DNA of 64,000 bases from Geodermatophilus tzadiensis. Its GTDB lineage: Bacteria > Actinomycetota > Actinomycetes > Mycobacteriales > Geodermatophilaceae. Below are positions 23,703-33,330 of the stretch, piece after piece; the first letter of the stretch is position 1; the number at the start of each line of letters is the position of its first letter. The position numbers were made by a program, and so were the translations under genes. A model generated the notes under the pieces. It searched no databases. It was not told the DNA's origin and worked only from the letters and a program-made list of their open reading frames with translations. Location: the NCBI RefSeq assembly GCF_003002915.1, contig NZ_PVTG01000002.1, forward strand, positions 248,001 to 312,000, written 5' to 3'.

Positions 23703-24974
23703 GTGTCGCTCGACCCCGCTCCCCGCACCCCGCCGGCGACCGCCGCGCCCGGCCCCCGCGCGCTGCTGACGGTCACCGGCGCGGACCGGCCCGGGGTCAC
23801 CGCCCGGCTCTTCGCCGCGCTCGCCGAGGGGACCGACGGGATCCCGCCGGTCGAGGTGGTCGACGTCGAGCAGGTCGTCGTGCACGGGCACCTGGTCCTC
23901 GGCGTGGTCCTGGGCAGCGTGCCGGTCGAGGGGCCGGCCGGCGGGGCCGCCGAGGAGGCCGCCTTCCTCGCCGGGCTGGGGCGCCTCGCCGCCGGGGTCG
24001 CCGCGGCCACCGGCGTCCAGGTGGAGGTCGAGTCGGCGTCCGACCCCGGCCCGGGAGCCGCCCGCGGGGGGCGCCCGCACCACGTGATCCTGCTCGGCCG
24101 GCCGGTGCCGCCCGGCGCGGTCGCCGGTGCGGCCACCGCCATCGCCGGCGTGGGCGGCAACATCGACGCGATCCGGCGGCTCTCGGACTACCCGGTCACC
24201 AGCTTCGAGCTCACCGTCTCCGGCGCCGAGGCCACGGCGCTGCGCACCGCGCTCGGCGCCGTCGCCGCCGGCACCGGCGCCGACATCGCCGTCGAGCAGG
24301 TGGGCCTGGCCCGGCGCAGCAAGCGGCTGATCGTGCTCGACGTCGACTCCACGCTGGTCCGCGGCGAGGTCATCGACGAGCTCGCCGCCCGCGCCGGTCG
24401 CGCCGCCGAGGTCGCCCGCATCACCGCCGCGGCGATGAACGGCGAGCTGGACTTCGCCGAGTCGCTGCGCGCCCGCGTGGGCACGCTGGCCGGGCTGCCG
24501 GTGGAGGTGCTCGACGAGGTCCGCGAGCACCTCGAGCTCACCCCCGGCGCCCGCACGCTCATCCGGACCCTCCAGCGGCTGGGCTTCCGCTGCGGCGTCG
24601 TCAGCGGCGGCTTCAGCCAGATCACCGACCCGCTCGCCGCCTCCCTGGGCCTGGACTTCGCCGCGGCCAACACCCTCGAGGTGGCCGACGGGAAGCTCAC
24701 CGGCGGGCTGGTCGGCGAGATCGTCGACCGCGCCGGCAAGGCCCGGGCCCTGGCCCGCTTCGCCGCCGAGCACGGCATCCCGCTCGACCAGACAGTGGCC
24801 GTCGGCGACGGCGCCAACGACCTCGACATGCTCAACGCCGCCGGGCTGGGCATCGCCTTCAACGCCAAGCCGGTTGTGCGCGAGCAGGCGCACACCGCGC
24901 TCAACCAGCCCTACCTGGACGCCGTCCTGCAGGTCCTCGGCTTCACGCGGGACGAGGTGCTGGAAGCGCAGTGA
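23703..24974 (+). CDS. serB: Phosphoserine phosphatase with N-terminal ACT-like domains
   Basis: The 423-residue enzyme has two ACT-type regulatory halves (LLTVTGADRPGVTARLFAAL, then HHVILLGRPVPPGAVAG...GGNIDAIRRLSDYP), followed by a HAD phosphatase domain. Motif I is LDVDSTLVRGEVIDELA (nucleophile Asp about residue 213), motif II GVVSGGFSQI and motif IV VAVGDGANDLDML. It makes L-serine from phosphoserine in the cytoplasm, and serine is a cysteine precursor used by the CysM route here. The GTG at 23703 follows CACGAT by 6 nt; a GTG at 23685 would add six residues. Confidence 0.96.
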   Translation: MSLDPAPRTPPATAAPGPRALLTVTGADRPGVTARLFAALAEGTDGIPPVEVVDVEQVVVHGHLVLGVVLGSVPVEGPAGGAAEEAAFLAGLGRLAAGVAAATGVQVEVESASDPGPGAARGGRPHHVILLGRPVPPGAVAGAATAIAGVGGNIDAIRRLSDYPVTSFELTVSGAEATALRTALGAVAAGTGADIAVEQVGLARRSKRLIVLDVDSTLVRGEVIDELAARAGRAAEVARITAAAMNGELDFAESLRARVGTLAGLPVEVLDEVREHLELTPGARTLIRTLQRLGFRCGVVSGGFSQITDPLAASLGLDFAAANTLEVADGKLTGGLVGEIVDRAGKARALARFAAEHGIPLDQTVAVGDGANDLDMLNAAGLGIAFNAKPVVREQAHTALNQPYLDAVLQVLGFTRDEVLEAQ

Positions 24975-25123
24975 GCTGTGACATCGCCGTCCTCCGGACG
25001 GCACCGCGGCCAGGTACCGTCCCCGGGCTGCGCTGAGCCCAGCCGTCGCACCCGGCGGGGACCCTCCGGGCCCGCCACCGGGCACGACCACTCGCAGGGG
25101 CGGCTCACCTCGAGGCGGCTCCC

Positions 25124-25690
25124 TCAGCCCCGCGTGACCGCACCCTCCAGGTCGACGCCGGCGGTGCGCAGCTGCTCCAGGGCCGCTTCCGTCGAGGCCT
25201 CGGCGACGCCCGCGGTGAGGTGCAGCAGCACCCGCGTGGCGAAGCCCGCGGCGACGGCGTCGAGGGCGGTGGCCCGCACGCAGTGGTCGGTGGCGATGCC
25301 GACGACGTCGACGGCGTCCACGCCGTGCCCGCGCAGCCAGTCGGCCAGCGGCGTCCCGCCGGCCTGCCCCTCGAAGCCGGAGTAGGCCGCCGCGTACTCG
25401 CCCTTGTCGAACACCGCCTCGATCGGCCCGCGGTCCAGCGCCGGGTGCAGCTCCTCGCCGCCGGTGCCCACCACGCAGTGCGCCGGCCAGGTGTCCAGGA
25501 AGTCCGGCTGCTCGGCGAAGTGGCCGCCGGGGTCGACGTGGTGGTCCCGGGTGGCGACGACGTGCGCGTACCCGGCCGAGCGCACGTGCTCGCTGATCGC
25601 CCCGGCCACGGCCGCGCCGCCGGCCACCGCGAGGCTGCCGCCCTCGCAGAAGTCGTTCTGCACGTCGACCACCACCAGCGCGCGGGTCAT
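25124..25690 (-). CDS. pncA: Nicotinamidase
   Basis: The 188-residue enzyme shows the catalytic triad Asp9 in VVVDVQNDF, Lys in VFDKGEY and Cys in ATDHCVRATAL. The metal site is in TRDHHVDPGGHF. It converts nicotinamide to nicotinate in NAD salvage; in mycobacteria this enzyme also activates pyrazinamide. The ATG at 25690 begins MTRALVVVDVQ. It lies 20 nt downstream of pncB on the same strand, so the two successive salvage enzymes are probably cotranscribed. Confidence 0.96.
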   Translation of the reverse strand: MTRALVVVDVQNDFCEGGSLAVAGGAAVAGAISEHVRSAGYAHVVATRDHHVDPGGHFAEQPDFLDTWPAHCVVGTGGEELHPALDRGPIEAVFDKGEYAAAYSGFEGQAGGTPLADWLRGHGVDAVDVVGIATDHCVRATALDAVAAGFATRVLLHLTAGVAEASTEAALEQLRTAGVDLEGAVTRG

Positions 25691-25710
25691 CGCGGCTCCT
25701 CCGTCCGGGC

Positions 25711-26994
25711 TCACGCCGTCACCGTCTCCAGCACCGGTTCCCCGCGGGAGAGCGCCCATGCCTCGGCCGGCAGCGCCTCCCGCACCCGGCGGTGGTGCGC
25801 GGCCGCCGCGGCCAGCGCCTCGGGCGGCGACGCCGGGGCCACGACCTCCCCGCCGCGCACCAGGTCGACCACCAGCGGGCGGTCGCCCTCCCGCGGCTCC
25901 ACCTCTGCGCTGCTCACCACCTCGGCGGTCGCGGTCCCGTCGGCGTCGTGCCGGCGCAGGGCGGTCTTGCGGCCGCCCACGGAGTTCTTGCCCTCCGACC
26001 GCTTGGCCACCGGCACCCCGTCGCGCTCCACGAGCTTGTAGACCATGCCGGCCGTCGGGGCGCCCGAGCCGGTCACCAGGGAGGTGCCGACGCCGTAGCC
26101 GTCGACCGGGGCGGCCATCAGCCCGGAGATGGCGAACTCGTCGAGGTCGCTGGTCACGATGACCCGCGTCGAGGTGGCGCCGAGCTCGTCGAGCTGCCGG
26201 CGGGCCGCGGTGGCCAGCGTGGGCAGGTCGCCGGAGTCCAGCCGGATCGCCCCGAGCCCCGGGCCGGCCACCTCGACGGCGTTGCGGATGCCCTGCACGA
26301 CGTCGTAGGTGTCGACCAGCAGCGTGGTGCCCACCCCGAGGGCCTCGACCTGGGCGGCGAACGCGGCCTTCTCGTCGTCGTGCAGCAGCGTGAAGGCGTG
26401 CGCGCTGGTGCCCGTCGTCGGGACGCCGTAGCGCCGCCCGGCCTCCAGGTTGGAGGTGGACACGAAGCCGACCAGGTGCGCGGCCCGCGCGGCGGCGACG
26501 GCGGCCTGCTCGTGGGTGCGGCGTGAGCCCATCTCGATGCAGGGCCGCTCGCAGGCCGCGGCCACCATGCGCGCGGCGGCCGAGGCGATCGCGCTGTCGT
26601 GGTTGAGCACCGAGAGCACCAGCGTCTCCAGCAGCACGCCCTCGGCGAAGGGCGCCCGCACGGTGAGCACGGGGGAGCCGGGGAAGAACAGCTCACCCTC
26701 GGCGTAGCCGCAGACGTCGCCGCCGAAGCGGAAGTCGGCCAGCCAGTCGAGCAGCCGGGCGTCGTCGAGGCCCTGGTCGCGCAGCGCGGCCAGCTCCTCG
26801 TCGCCGAAGCGGACGTGCGGCAGCGCCTCCAGCAGCCGGCCGGTGCCGGCGACCACGCCGTAGCGGCGGCCGTGCGGCAGGCGCCGGGCGAACACCTCGA
26901 ACACGCAGTCGCGGTCGGCCGTGCCGTCGGCGAGGGCGGCGGCGACCATGGTCAGCTCGTACCGGTCGGTGAGGAGGGCGGGACCCGTCGGCAT
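25711..26994 (-). CDS. pncB: Nicotinate phosphoribosyltransferase
   Basis: This 427-residue enzyme joins nicotinate to PRPP to give nicotinate mononucleotide. [18 protein letters not shown] at the N terminus, [42 protein letters not shown] sequence (with the catalytic-region GTSAHAF) and IRLDSGDL are diagnostic. The ATG at 26994 is preferred: TAGGCT lies 8 nt before it on the minus strand, and [16 protein letters not shown] is the family start. It is transcribed divergently from clpS, as in mycobacteria, and is followed by pncA. Confidence 0.96.
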   Translation of the reverse strand: MPTGPALLTDRYELTMVAAALADGTADRDCVFEVFARRLPHGRRYGVVAGTGRLLEALPHVRFGDEELAALRDQGLDDARLLDWLADFRFGGDVCGYAEGELFFPGSPVLTVRAPFAEGVLLETLVLSVLNHDSAIASAAARMVAAACERPCIEMGSRRTHEQAAVAAARAAHLVGFVSTSNLEAGRRYGVPTTGTSAHAFTLLHDDEKAAFAAQVEALGVGTTLLVDTYDVVQGIRNAVEVAGPGLGAIRLDSGDLPTLATAARRQLDELGATSTRVIVTSDLDEFAISGLMAAPVDGYGVGTSLVTGSGAPTAGMVYKLVERDGVPVAKRSEGKNSVGGRKTALRRHDADGTATAEVVSSAEVEPREGDRPLVVDLVRGGEVVAPASPPEALAAAAAHHRRVREALPAEAWALSRGEPVLETVTA

Positions 26995-27002
26995 GGGACC
27001 GG

Positions 27003-27061
27003 AGCCTAGGTCGGCCACGGCGGGCGGACCCGGTGAACCCGGGGAGGCGCCGTCCTATGGT
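27003..27061. promoter_or_regulatory. Divergent pncB/clpS promoters with leaderless -10 boxes
   Basis: On the minus strand TAGGCT (27003-27008) precedes the pncB ATG by 8 nt. On the plus strand TATGGT (27056-27061) precedes the clpS ATG at 27068 by 6 nt. The 73-bp interval therefore probably holds two face-to-face promoters with no 5' leader on either mRNA. Confidence 0.55.
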
Positions 27062-27067
27062 GGTCGG

Positions 27068-27364
27068 ATGGCCGGACCGCTCGCGCCCACACGGACGCCC
27101 GAGACCACGGTCGAGGAGACCGCCGACCTCGACCGGCCCTGGGTCACGATCGTCTGGAACGACCCGGTGAACCTGATGACCTACGTGACCCACGTGCTGC
27201 GGGAGCTGTTCGGCTACGACGAGCCGACGGCGACCACGCTGATGCTGCAGGTGCACAACGACGGCAAGGCGGTCGTCAGCTCCGGCCCGCGAGAGCGGAT
27301 GGAGCACGACACCAGCCGGCTGCACGCCTACGGCCTGTGGGCCACCTACCAGCAGGACGCATGA
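27068..27364 (+). CDS. clpS: ATP-dependent Clp protease adaptor ClpS
   Basis: The 98-residue adaptor has the ClpS core: [21 protein letters not shown] (the WNDxxN motif binding N-end-rule residues), [13 protein letters not shown] and the C-terminal region. It delivers N-degron proteins to ClpAP/ClpCP. The ATG at 27068 is 6 nt past TATGGT. Its stop overlaps the following ATG (ATGA), so it is coupled to the DUF2017 gene, a standard actinobacterial pair. Confidence 0.96.
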   Translation: MAGPLAPTRTPETTVEETADLDRPWVTIVWNDPVNLMTYVTHVLRELFGYDEPTATTLMLQVHNDGKAVVSSGPRERMEHDTSRLHAYGLWATYQQDA

Positions 27365-27858
27365 GGCCCTTCCGCCGCAAGCGGGACGACGTCGTCGCCC
27401 GCCTCGAGCCGGCCGAGGCCGGCGTGCTCGGGCTGCTCCTCGACCAGCTCGAGCAGCTGCTCACCGCCGACGCCGACGACGTCGACGGCGACCCGGTCAT
27501 GGCGCGGCTGCTGCCGGCCGGGCACCGCACCGACCCGGAGATCGCCGCCGACTACCGCGAGCTGACCGAGTCGGCGCTGCGCGCGGGCAAGACCGACGAC
27601 CTGGCCGCCGTCCGGGCCTCCCTGCCCGCCGGAGGCGGCGAGGTGCGGCTGGACCCGGACCAGGCCGGGGCGTGGCTGCGCACCACCAACGACCTGCGGC
27701 TGGCCCTGGGCGAGCGGATCGGCGTCACCGAGGAGACCGAGCCGCCCGAGGACCCCACCGGCGAGGAGGGCCAGCAGCTGGCCGTCTACTACTGGCTCAC
27801 CGCGCTGCAGGGGTCGCTCGTCGACGCGGTCGCCGCCGGTCGCGCCGGCCGAAGGTGA
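27361..27858 (+). CDS. DUF2017 family protein
   Basis: The 165-residue helical protein matches DUF2017: [20 protein letters not shown] near the start, then [27 protein letters not shown] and [18 protein letters not shown], all conserved in the protein that follows ClpS in actinobacteria (Rv1332 position). Function is unknown; the fixed position hints at proteolysis. The start overlaps the clpS stop. Its last 62 bases overlap the convergent membrane protein gene. Confidence 0.9.
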   Translation: MRPFRRKRDDVVARLEPAEAGVLGLLLDQLEQLLTADADDVDGDPVMARLLPAGHRTDPEIAADYRELTESALRAGKTDDLAAVRASLPAGGGEVRLDPDQAGAWLRTTNDLRLALGERIGVTEETEPPEDPTGEEGQQLAVYYWLTALQGSLVDAVAAGRAGRR

Positions 27859-28153
27859 GCAGGACCAGCACCGCGAGCAGCAGGTCGAGGACGAAGAACA
27901 CCGACACCAGGCTGGGCATCTCCAGGTCGCGCAGCCAGGCGCCGACGGCGCAGACGAGCACGACCACCGACAGCAGCAGGACGAGCAGCCAGGTGAGCGC
28001 GCGCGAGGTCACCAGCAGCACCAGCGAGACGCGGTCGGCGGTGACGTCGCTGCTGTAGTGCCCGGTCCGCCGGGTCAGCCCGCGGGCGCCGAGCCACAGC
28101 GCGGGCAGCGCGAGCAGGGTCACGCCCACGACCATGACCAGCTCGAGCACCAC
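27797..28153 (-). CDS. Three- or four-span membrane protein of unknown function
   Basis: The 118-residue protein has hydrophobic segments MVVGVTLLALPALWLGARGL, SLVLLVTSRALTWLLVLLL, VVVLVCAVGAWL and [16 protein letters not shown], and an Arg-rich C-terminal tail ([10 protein letters not shown]). No family is recognised. It overlaps the DUF2017 gene tail to tail by 62 bases and is divergent from the mec gene. The hydrophobic pattern makes it a real protein despite the overlap. Confidence 0.65.
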   Translation of the reverse strand: MVLELVMVVGVTLLALPALWLGARGLTRRTGHYSSDVTADRVSLVLLVTSRALTWLLVLLLSVVVLVCAVGAWLRDLEMPSLVSVFFVLDLLLAVLVLLTFGRRDRRRPRRRATPAAR

Positions 28154-28226
28154 GGGTCCGCACCGTATCGGTGGACGGCGGGGGTCGGCCCGGCCACCGC
28201 CCGGGACCGGCGTCCGGGCCGCCGCC

Positions 28227-28232
28227 TAGACT
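28227..28232 (+). promoter_or_regulatory. -10 hexamer TAGACT before mec-cysO-cysM
   Basis: TAGACT is followed by 7 nt and the GTG at 28240. It probably drives the cysteine-synthesis genes with a leaderless first message. Confidence 0.5.
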
Positions 28233-28239
28233 GGGAACC

Positions 28240-28713
28240 GTGCTGCGCATCGACCGCGCGACCTACGACGCCATCGTGGCCCACGCCCGGGAGGACCACC
28301 CGGACGAGGCCTGTGGCGTCGTCGCCGGCCCCGAGGGCAGCGACCGGCCCGAGCGGTTCCTCCCGATGCTCAACGCCGCGCGGTCGCCCACGTTCTACGA
28401 GTTCGACTCCGGTGACCTGCTGCGGCTGTACCGGGACATGGACGACCGGGACGAGGAGCCGGTGGTCGTCTACCACTCGCACACCGCCACCGAGGCGTTC
28501 CCCTCGCGGACCGACGTCAGCTACGCGTCCGAGCCGAACGCGCACTACGTGCTCGTCTCCACCCGCCACCACGGGGAGCGGACCGGGCTCGAGGGCGACG
28601 ACGTCGAGTTCCGCAGCTTCCGGATCGTCGACGGGCAGGTGACCGAGGAGGACGTCGAGGTCGTCGAGTCCTACCTGTTCGGCCACTCGCCGACCACCGT
28701 CGTCTACGACTGA
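28240..28713 (+). CDS. mec: Mec: JAMM/Mov34-type CysO-cysteine peptidase (M67)
   Basis: The 157-residue metallopeptidase has the full JAMM site: Glu23 in HPDEACGVV and H79-x-H81-x7-S89-x2-D92 in YHSHTATEAFPSRTD. In M. tuberculosis Mec hydrolyses the CysO-cysteine adduct to release cysteine. Here it lies directly before cysO and cysM, the same order as mycobacteria. The start is GTG behind TAGACT. A hairpin element of the GGAAGGACC family lies between it and cysO, so it may be partly uncoupled from them. Confidence 0.95.
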   Translation: MLRIDRATYDAIVAHAREDHPDEACGVVAGPEGSDRPERFLPMLNAARSPTFYEFDSGDLLRLYRDMDDRDEEPVVVYHSHTATEAFPSRTDVSYASEPNAHYVLVSTRHHGERTGLEGDDVEFRSFRIVDGQVTEEDVEVVESYLFGHSPTTVVYD

Positions 28714-28774
28714 GGAAGGACCCCCTCGCCCCCCACGACGCGCTCCGCGCGCCGCGGGGCCCTGCGAGGGGGCC
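28714..28774 (+). terminator. Long GGAAGGACC-type hairpin element (copy A)
   Basis: The element starts right after the mec stop. Outer arms GGACCCCCTCGC and GCGAGGGGGCC pair with one bulge. The interior (GCCCCCCAC, CGCTCCGC, GCGGGGCCCTGC) is shared with the inverted copy at 11429-11488. It probably acts as a terminator or transcript-end structure. Confidence 0.7.
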
Positions 28775-28881
28775 AGCCGTCCGGAATGGCCCGCGCTCGT
28801 CGGGCGTTGCCCGCACCGACACCCGCCGCACCGACGGCGTCCCCGCACGTCCCGACCCCTTCTTGAGGAGAACCGCACACC

Positions 28882-30804
<1,923 letters not shown>

Positions 30805-30817
30805 CCTGGCGCGCGCC

Positions 30818-30868
30818 ATGGAGAGCGAGCAGGGAACCGGCGGGGGCCGGCAGGGGGACGCGGCGTGA
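30818..30868 (+). CDS. Possible 16-aa leader peptide overlapping the MBL gene start
   Basis: An ATG at 30818 opens MESEQGTGGGRQGDAA and its TGA overlaps the GTG start of the MBL gene (GTGA at 30865-30868). TAGCCT lies 10 nt before the ATG. The overlap would couple MBL translation to this peptide. Coding evidence is weak because it is short and Gly-rich. Confidence 0.25.
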   Translation: MESEQGTGGGRQGDAA

Positions 30869-31602
30869 GGCTCACGATCGTCGGGTGCTCCGGCAGCGGC
30901 CCCGGCCCGACGTCGGCGGCCTCCTCCTACCTGGTCGAGCACGACGGCTTCCGGGTGCTGCTCGACCTCGGCAACGGGGCGTTCGGGGCGCTGCAGGCGC
31001 TGGCCGACCCCGACACCGTCGACGCGGTCTACCTGTCCCACCTGCACGCCGACCACTGCCTGGACGTGGCGCCGCTGGTCGTCTGGCACCGCTACTCCGG
31101 CCGCGCGTCGGGCCGCCGGCTGCCGCTGATCGCCCCGGCCGGCGCCGACCGGCGGCTGGCCCGCGCCTACGACGGCGACGGCGCCCCGCTCACCGACGTC
31201 TTCGACTTCGCGGTCACCCCGGTCTCGGCGGTGCTGGGCCCCTTCCAGGTGCAGACCGCCCGCACCGCGCACCCGGTCGAGTGCCACGCCATCCGGCTCA
31301 CCGCGCACGGCAGCTCCCTGGTCTACACGGGTGACACCGGGCCCTGCCAGGCCGTCGTCGACCTCGCGTGGGGTGCCGACGTGCTGCTGGCCGAGGCCGC
31401 CCACCCCGAGCGCGACGACCTGCCGCCCGACCTGCACCTCACCGGCCGCCAGGCGGGCGAGACCGCCGCGGCCGCCCGGGTGCGGCGGCTGCTGGTCACC
31501 CACGTGCCGCCCTGGGTCGACCCGGCCGCCCAGCTGGCCGACGCGCGGGCGGTGTTCCCGGCCGCCGAGCTGGTCCGCCCGGGCGCCACCTACCAGATCT
31601 GA
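30865..31602 (+). CDS. MBL-fold hydrolase, Rv1339-like (atypical class II phosphodiesterase)
   Basis: The 245-residue metallo-beta-lactamase fold protein has SHLHADHCLDV (HxHxDH), His in ARTAHPVECHA and Asp in VYTGDTGP, ending VTHVPPW. It occupies the place of M. tuberculosis Rv1339, between the cysteine genes and rph, and has similar length. Rv1339 is reported as a cAMP phosphodiesterase; RNase Z-like or PhnP-like roles are the alternatives. The GTG overlaps the stop of a possible leader peptide. Confidence 0.88.
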   Translation: MRLTIVGCSGSGPGPTSAASSYLVEHDGFRVLLDLGNGAFGALQALADPDTVDAVYLSHLHADHCLDVAPLVVWHRYSGRASGRRLPLIAPAGADRRLARAYDGDGAPLTDVFDFAVTPVSAVLGPFQVQTARTAHPVECHAIRLTAHGSSLVYTGDTGPCQAVVDLAWGADVLLAEAAHPERDDLPPDLHLTGRQAGETAAAARVRRLLVTHVPPWVDPAAQLADARAVFPAAELVRPGATYQI

Positions 31603-31617
31603 GGGGACCGGGGCGAC

Positions 31618-31634
31618 GATCAGGTGACCTGATC
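31618..31634. promoter_or_regulatory. 17-bp perfect palindrome GATCAGGTGACCTGATC
   Basis: Two 8-bp arms around a central G, 15 nt after the MBL stop and 145 nt before the LigD-like start. Such short perfect palindromes are typical sites for GntR- or TetR-type dimers. A weak terminator role is less likely because the loop would be too short. Confidence 0.55.
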
Positions 31635-31678
31635 CCGGCGCGTCCCACCCGACCGCGCACCGTCCGGTCGGACGCGCT

Positions 31679-31717
31679 GCGGTGCGGGAGGACGCGCCGC
31701 GGTGCGGGAGGACGCGC
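31679..31717 (+). repeat. Two tandem copies of a 20-bp unit
   Basis: GCGGTGCGGGAGGACGCGC occurs twice with a period of exactly 20 bp, about two helical turns, in the region upstream of the LigD-like gene. Two protein-binding sites on one face of the helix would have this spacing. Confidence 0.7.
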
Positions 31718-31778
31718 ACCGGCGACCGGCCGCGGCGCCGCCCTTGCCGGGTCCGCGGGGAGGCGGCACGGTGGGCCG

Positions 31779-32732
31779 GTGGTCGACGACGAACGGGACG
31801 GCGTCCGGCTGACCAGCCTCGACGCGCCGCTGGGCGACGGTCTCGGGGTGACCAAGGGGGACCTGGTCGACCACCTCGACGCGTTCGCCGACAGGCTGGT
31901 GCCGCAGCTGGCCGGCCGGCCGCTGTCGGTCAAGCGCGTGCGGCCCGGCCAGGACCCGTTCATGCAGCGCAACGTCGCCAAGGGCGCGCCGGACTGGGTG
32001 CGGACCGTGCCCGTGTGGTCCTTCGGCGCGCACCGCGAGGTGCACCAGGTGCTCTGCGACGACCGCCGCACGCTGCTGTGGCTGGCCAACCAGCGGGCGG
32101 TGGAGTTCCACGTCCCGTTCTTCCGCGCGGGCGCGGAGGCCGAGCCGACCGGCATCGTGCTCGACCTCGACCCGCCGGAGGGCGCCGACTTCGACGTCGT
32201 CGTGCGGGCCGCGGAGCTGGTGCGGCGGGCGCTGGCCGACGCCGGGCTGGCGGGCGCGGTGAAGACCAGCGGCTCCAAGGGCGTGCACGTCGTCGTCCCG
32301 GTGCGCGGCGCCGGCCCCGAGGACGCCGCGGCCGCCACCCGCGCGCTGGCCGCCCGCGCCGCCGCGCTCGACCCCGACCTGGCCACGACCGCCTACATCC
32401 GCGAGGACCGGCACGGCCGGGTGTTCCTCGACTCCACCCGCTCGGGCTCCTCGACGATCGTCGCCGCCTACAGCCCCCGCATCCGCCCCGGCCTGCCGGT
32501 GTCGGCGCCGGTCGCGTGGGCCGACCTGCCCGCGGTGCGGCCCGGCGACGTCACCGTGGCGACGGCGGCGGAGCGGCTCGGGGACGGCGACCCGTGGACG
32601 GCGCTGCTGCCCGACCCGCAGGAGCTGCCCGCCGACCTGGTCGCCCAGGGGCACACCATCCCGGTCGCGCGGGTGGCCGCGATGCACGAGGGCAGGCGCC
32701 GGGCCCGGGCCAAGCGGGCCGAGGAGGGCTGA
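31779..32732 (+). CDS. LigD-type DNA polymerase/primase domain protein (stand-alone)
   Basis: The 317-residue protein is the archaeo-eukaryotic primase-like polymerase domain of LigD: FMQRNVAKGAPDWVRTV, LLWLANQRAVEFHVP, catalytic Asp-x-Asp in IVLDLDPPEG, SGSKGVHVVVP and the third Asp region VFLDSTRSGSSTIVAAYSPR. Linked to ligase and nuclease domains it fills ends during Ku-dependent end joining; here it stands alone and no ku gene is in view. Short stand-alone copies are common in actinobacteria. CACGGT lies 6 nt before the GTG. Confidence 0.92.
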   Translation: MVDDERDGVRLTSLDAPLGDGLGVTKGDLVDHLDAFADRLVPQLAGRPLSVKRVRPGQDPFMQRNVAKGAPDWVRTVPVWSFGAHREVHQVLCDDRRTLLWLANQRAVEFHVPFFRAGAEAEPTGIVLDLDPPEGADFDVVVRAAELVRRALADAGLAGAVKTSGSKGVHVVVPVRGAGPEDAAAATRALAARAAALDPDLATTAYIREDRHGRVFLDSTRSGSSTIVAAYSPRIRPGLPVSAPVAWADLPAVRPGDVTVATAAERLGDGDPWTALLPDPQELPADLVAQGHTIPVARVAAMHEGRRRARAKRAEEG

Positions 32733-32833
32733 GCACCGACGATCCGCCCGCCGCCGTCCACAGCGAGCGCGCCCGTCCACCACCGGCCGCGCGCGGACGC
32801 GTCCTGTCGGCCCCCGCCCGCAGGCTCCCGGTC

Positions 32834-33313
32834 ATGAGCACGGACCCGCAGACCACCGCCTGGCTCGACCAGGAGGACGCCCACCTCGCCGCCGTCATCC
32901 GCCGCGCCCGCTTCGCCGTCCAGTACGTCGGCCCGGGGGAGGGCCCGGGGGAGCCGGCCTTCGGCTACACGATCGGCCTGTTCGGGTTGGGCCACCCCGA
33001 GCTCGTCGTCGTCGCCCGCAGCGCCCCGGCGACGCACGCCCTGCTCGACGCGGTGGCGGGGCAGGTCGTCGCCGGCCGGTCGCTGGTGCCGGGGGAGCTG
33101 GTCGAGGCCGCCGGGGAGGCGCTCGTCGTCGAGGAGTGCCCCAACCCCGGGGAGGTGCTGCTCGGCGCCAACCGCTGGTACCAGCGGCCGGCCGAGTACT
33201 CCGTGCCGGCGCAGCAGCTGGCGTGGGCCTCACCGGCCGGCTGCTGGCCCTGGGACGCCGGCTGGGACGGCGGGGCCCACGGCCAGCCGCGGCCGGGCAC
33301 CTGGACGGCGTGA
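32834..33313 (+). CDS. DUF4262 domain protein
   Basis: The 159-residue protein fits DUF4262: FAVQYVGPGE, PAFGYTIGLFGLGHPELVVVARS (Y-T-x-G-L-x-x-x-x-H-P-E) and NRWYQRPAEYSVPAQQLAWA. Function unknown. The ATG at 32834 is 101 nt after the LigD-like gene and is the family start. It converges on gnd with a 17-nt gap. Confidence 0.85.
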   Translation: MSTDPQTTAWLDQEDAHLAAVIRRARFAVQYVGPGEGPGEPAFGYTIGLFGLGHPELVVVARSAPATHALLDAVAGQVVAGRSLVPGELVEAAGEALVVEECPNPGEVLLGANRWYQRPAEYSVPAQQLAWASPAGCWPWDAGWDGGAHGQPRPGTWTA

Positions 33314-33330
33314 GGGCCGGCCGCGGTCGC

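Noticed and set aside
31779-32732. Complete non-homologous end-joining system.
   Set aside because: Only the LigD polymerase domain is present; no ku, ligase or nuclease domain is encoded nearby.
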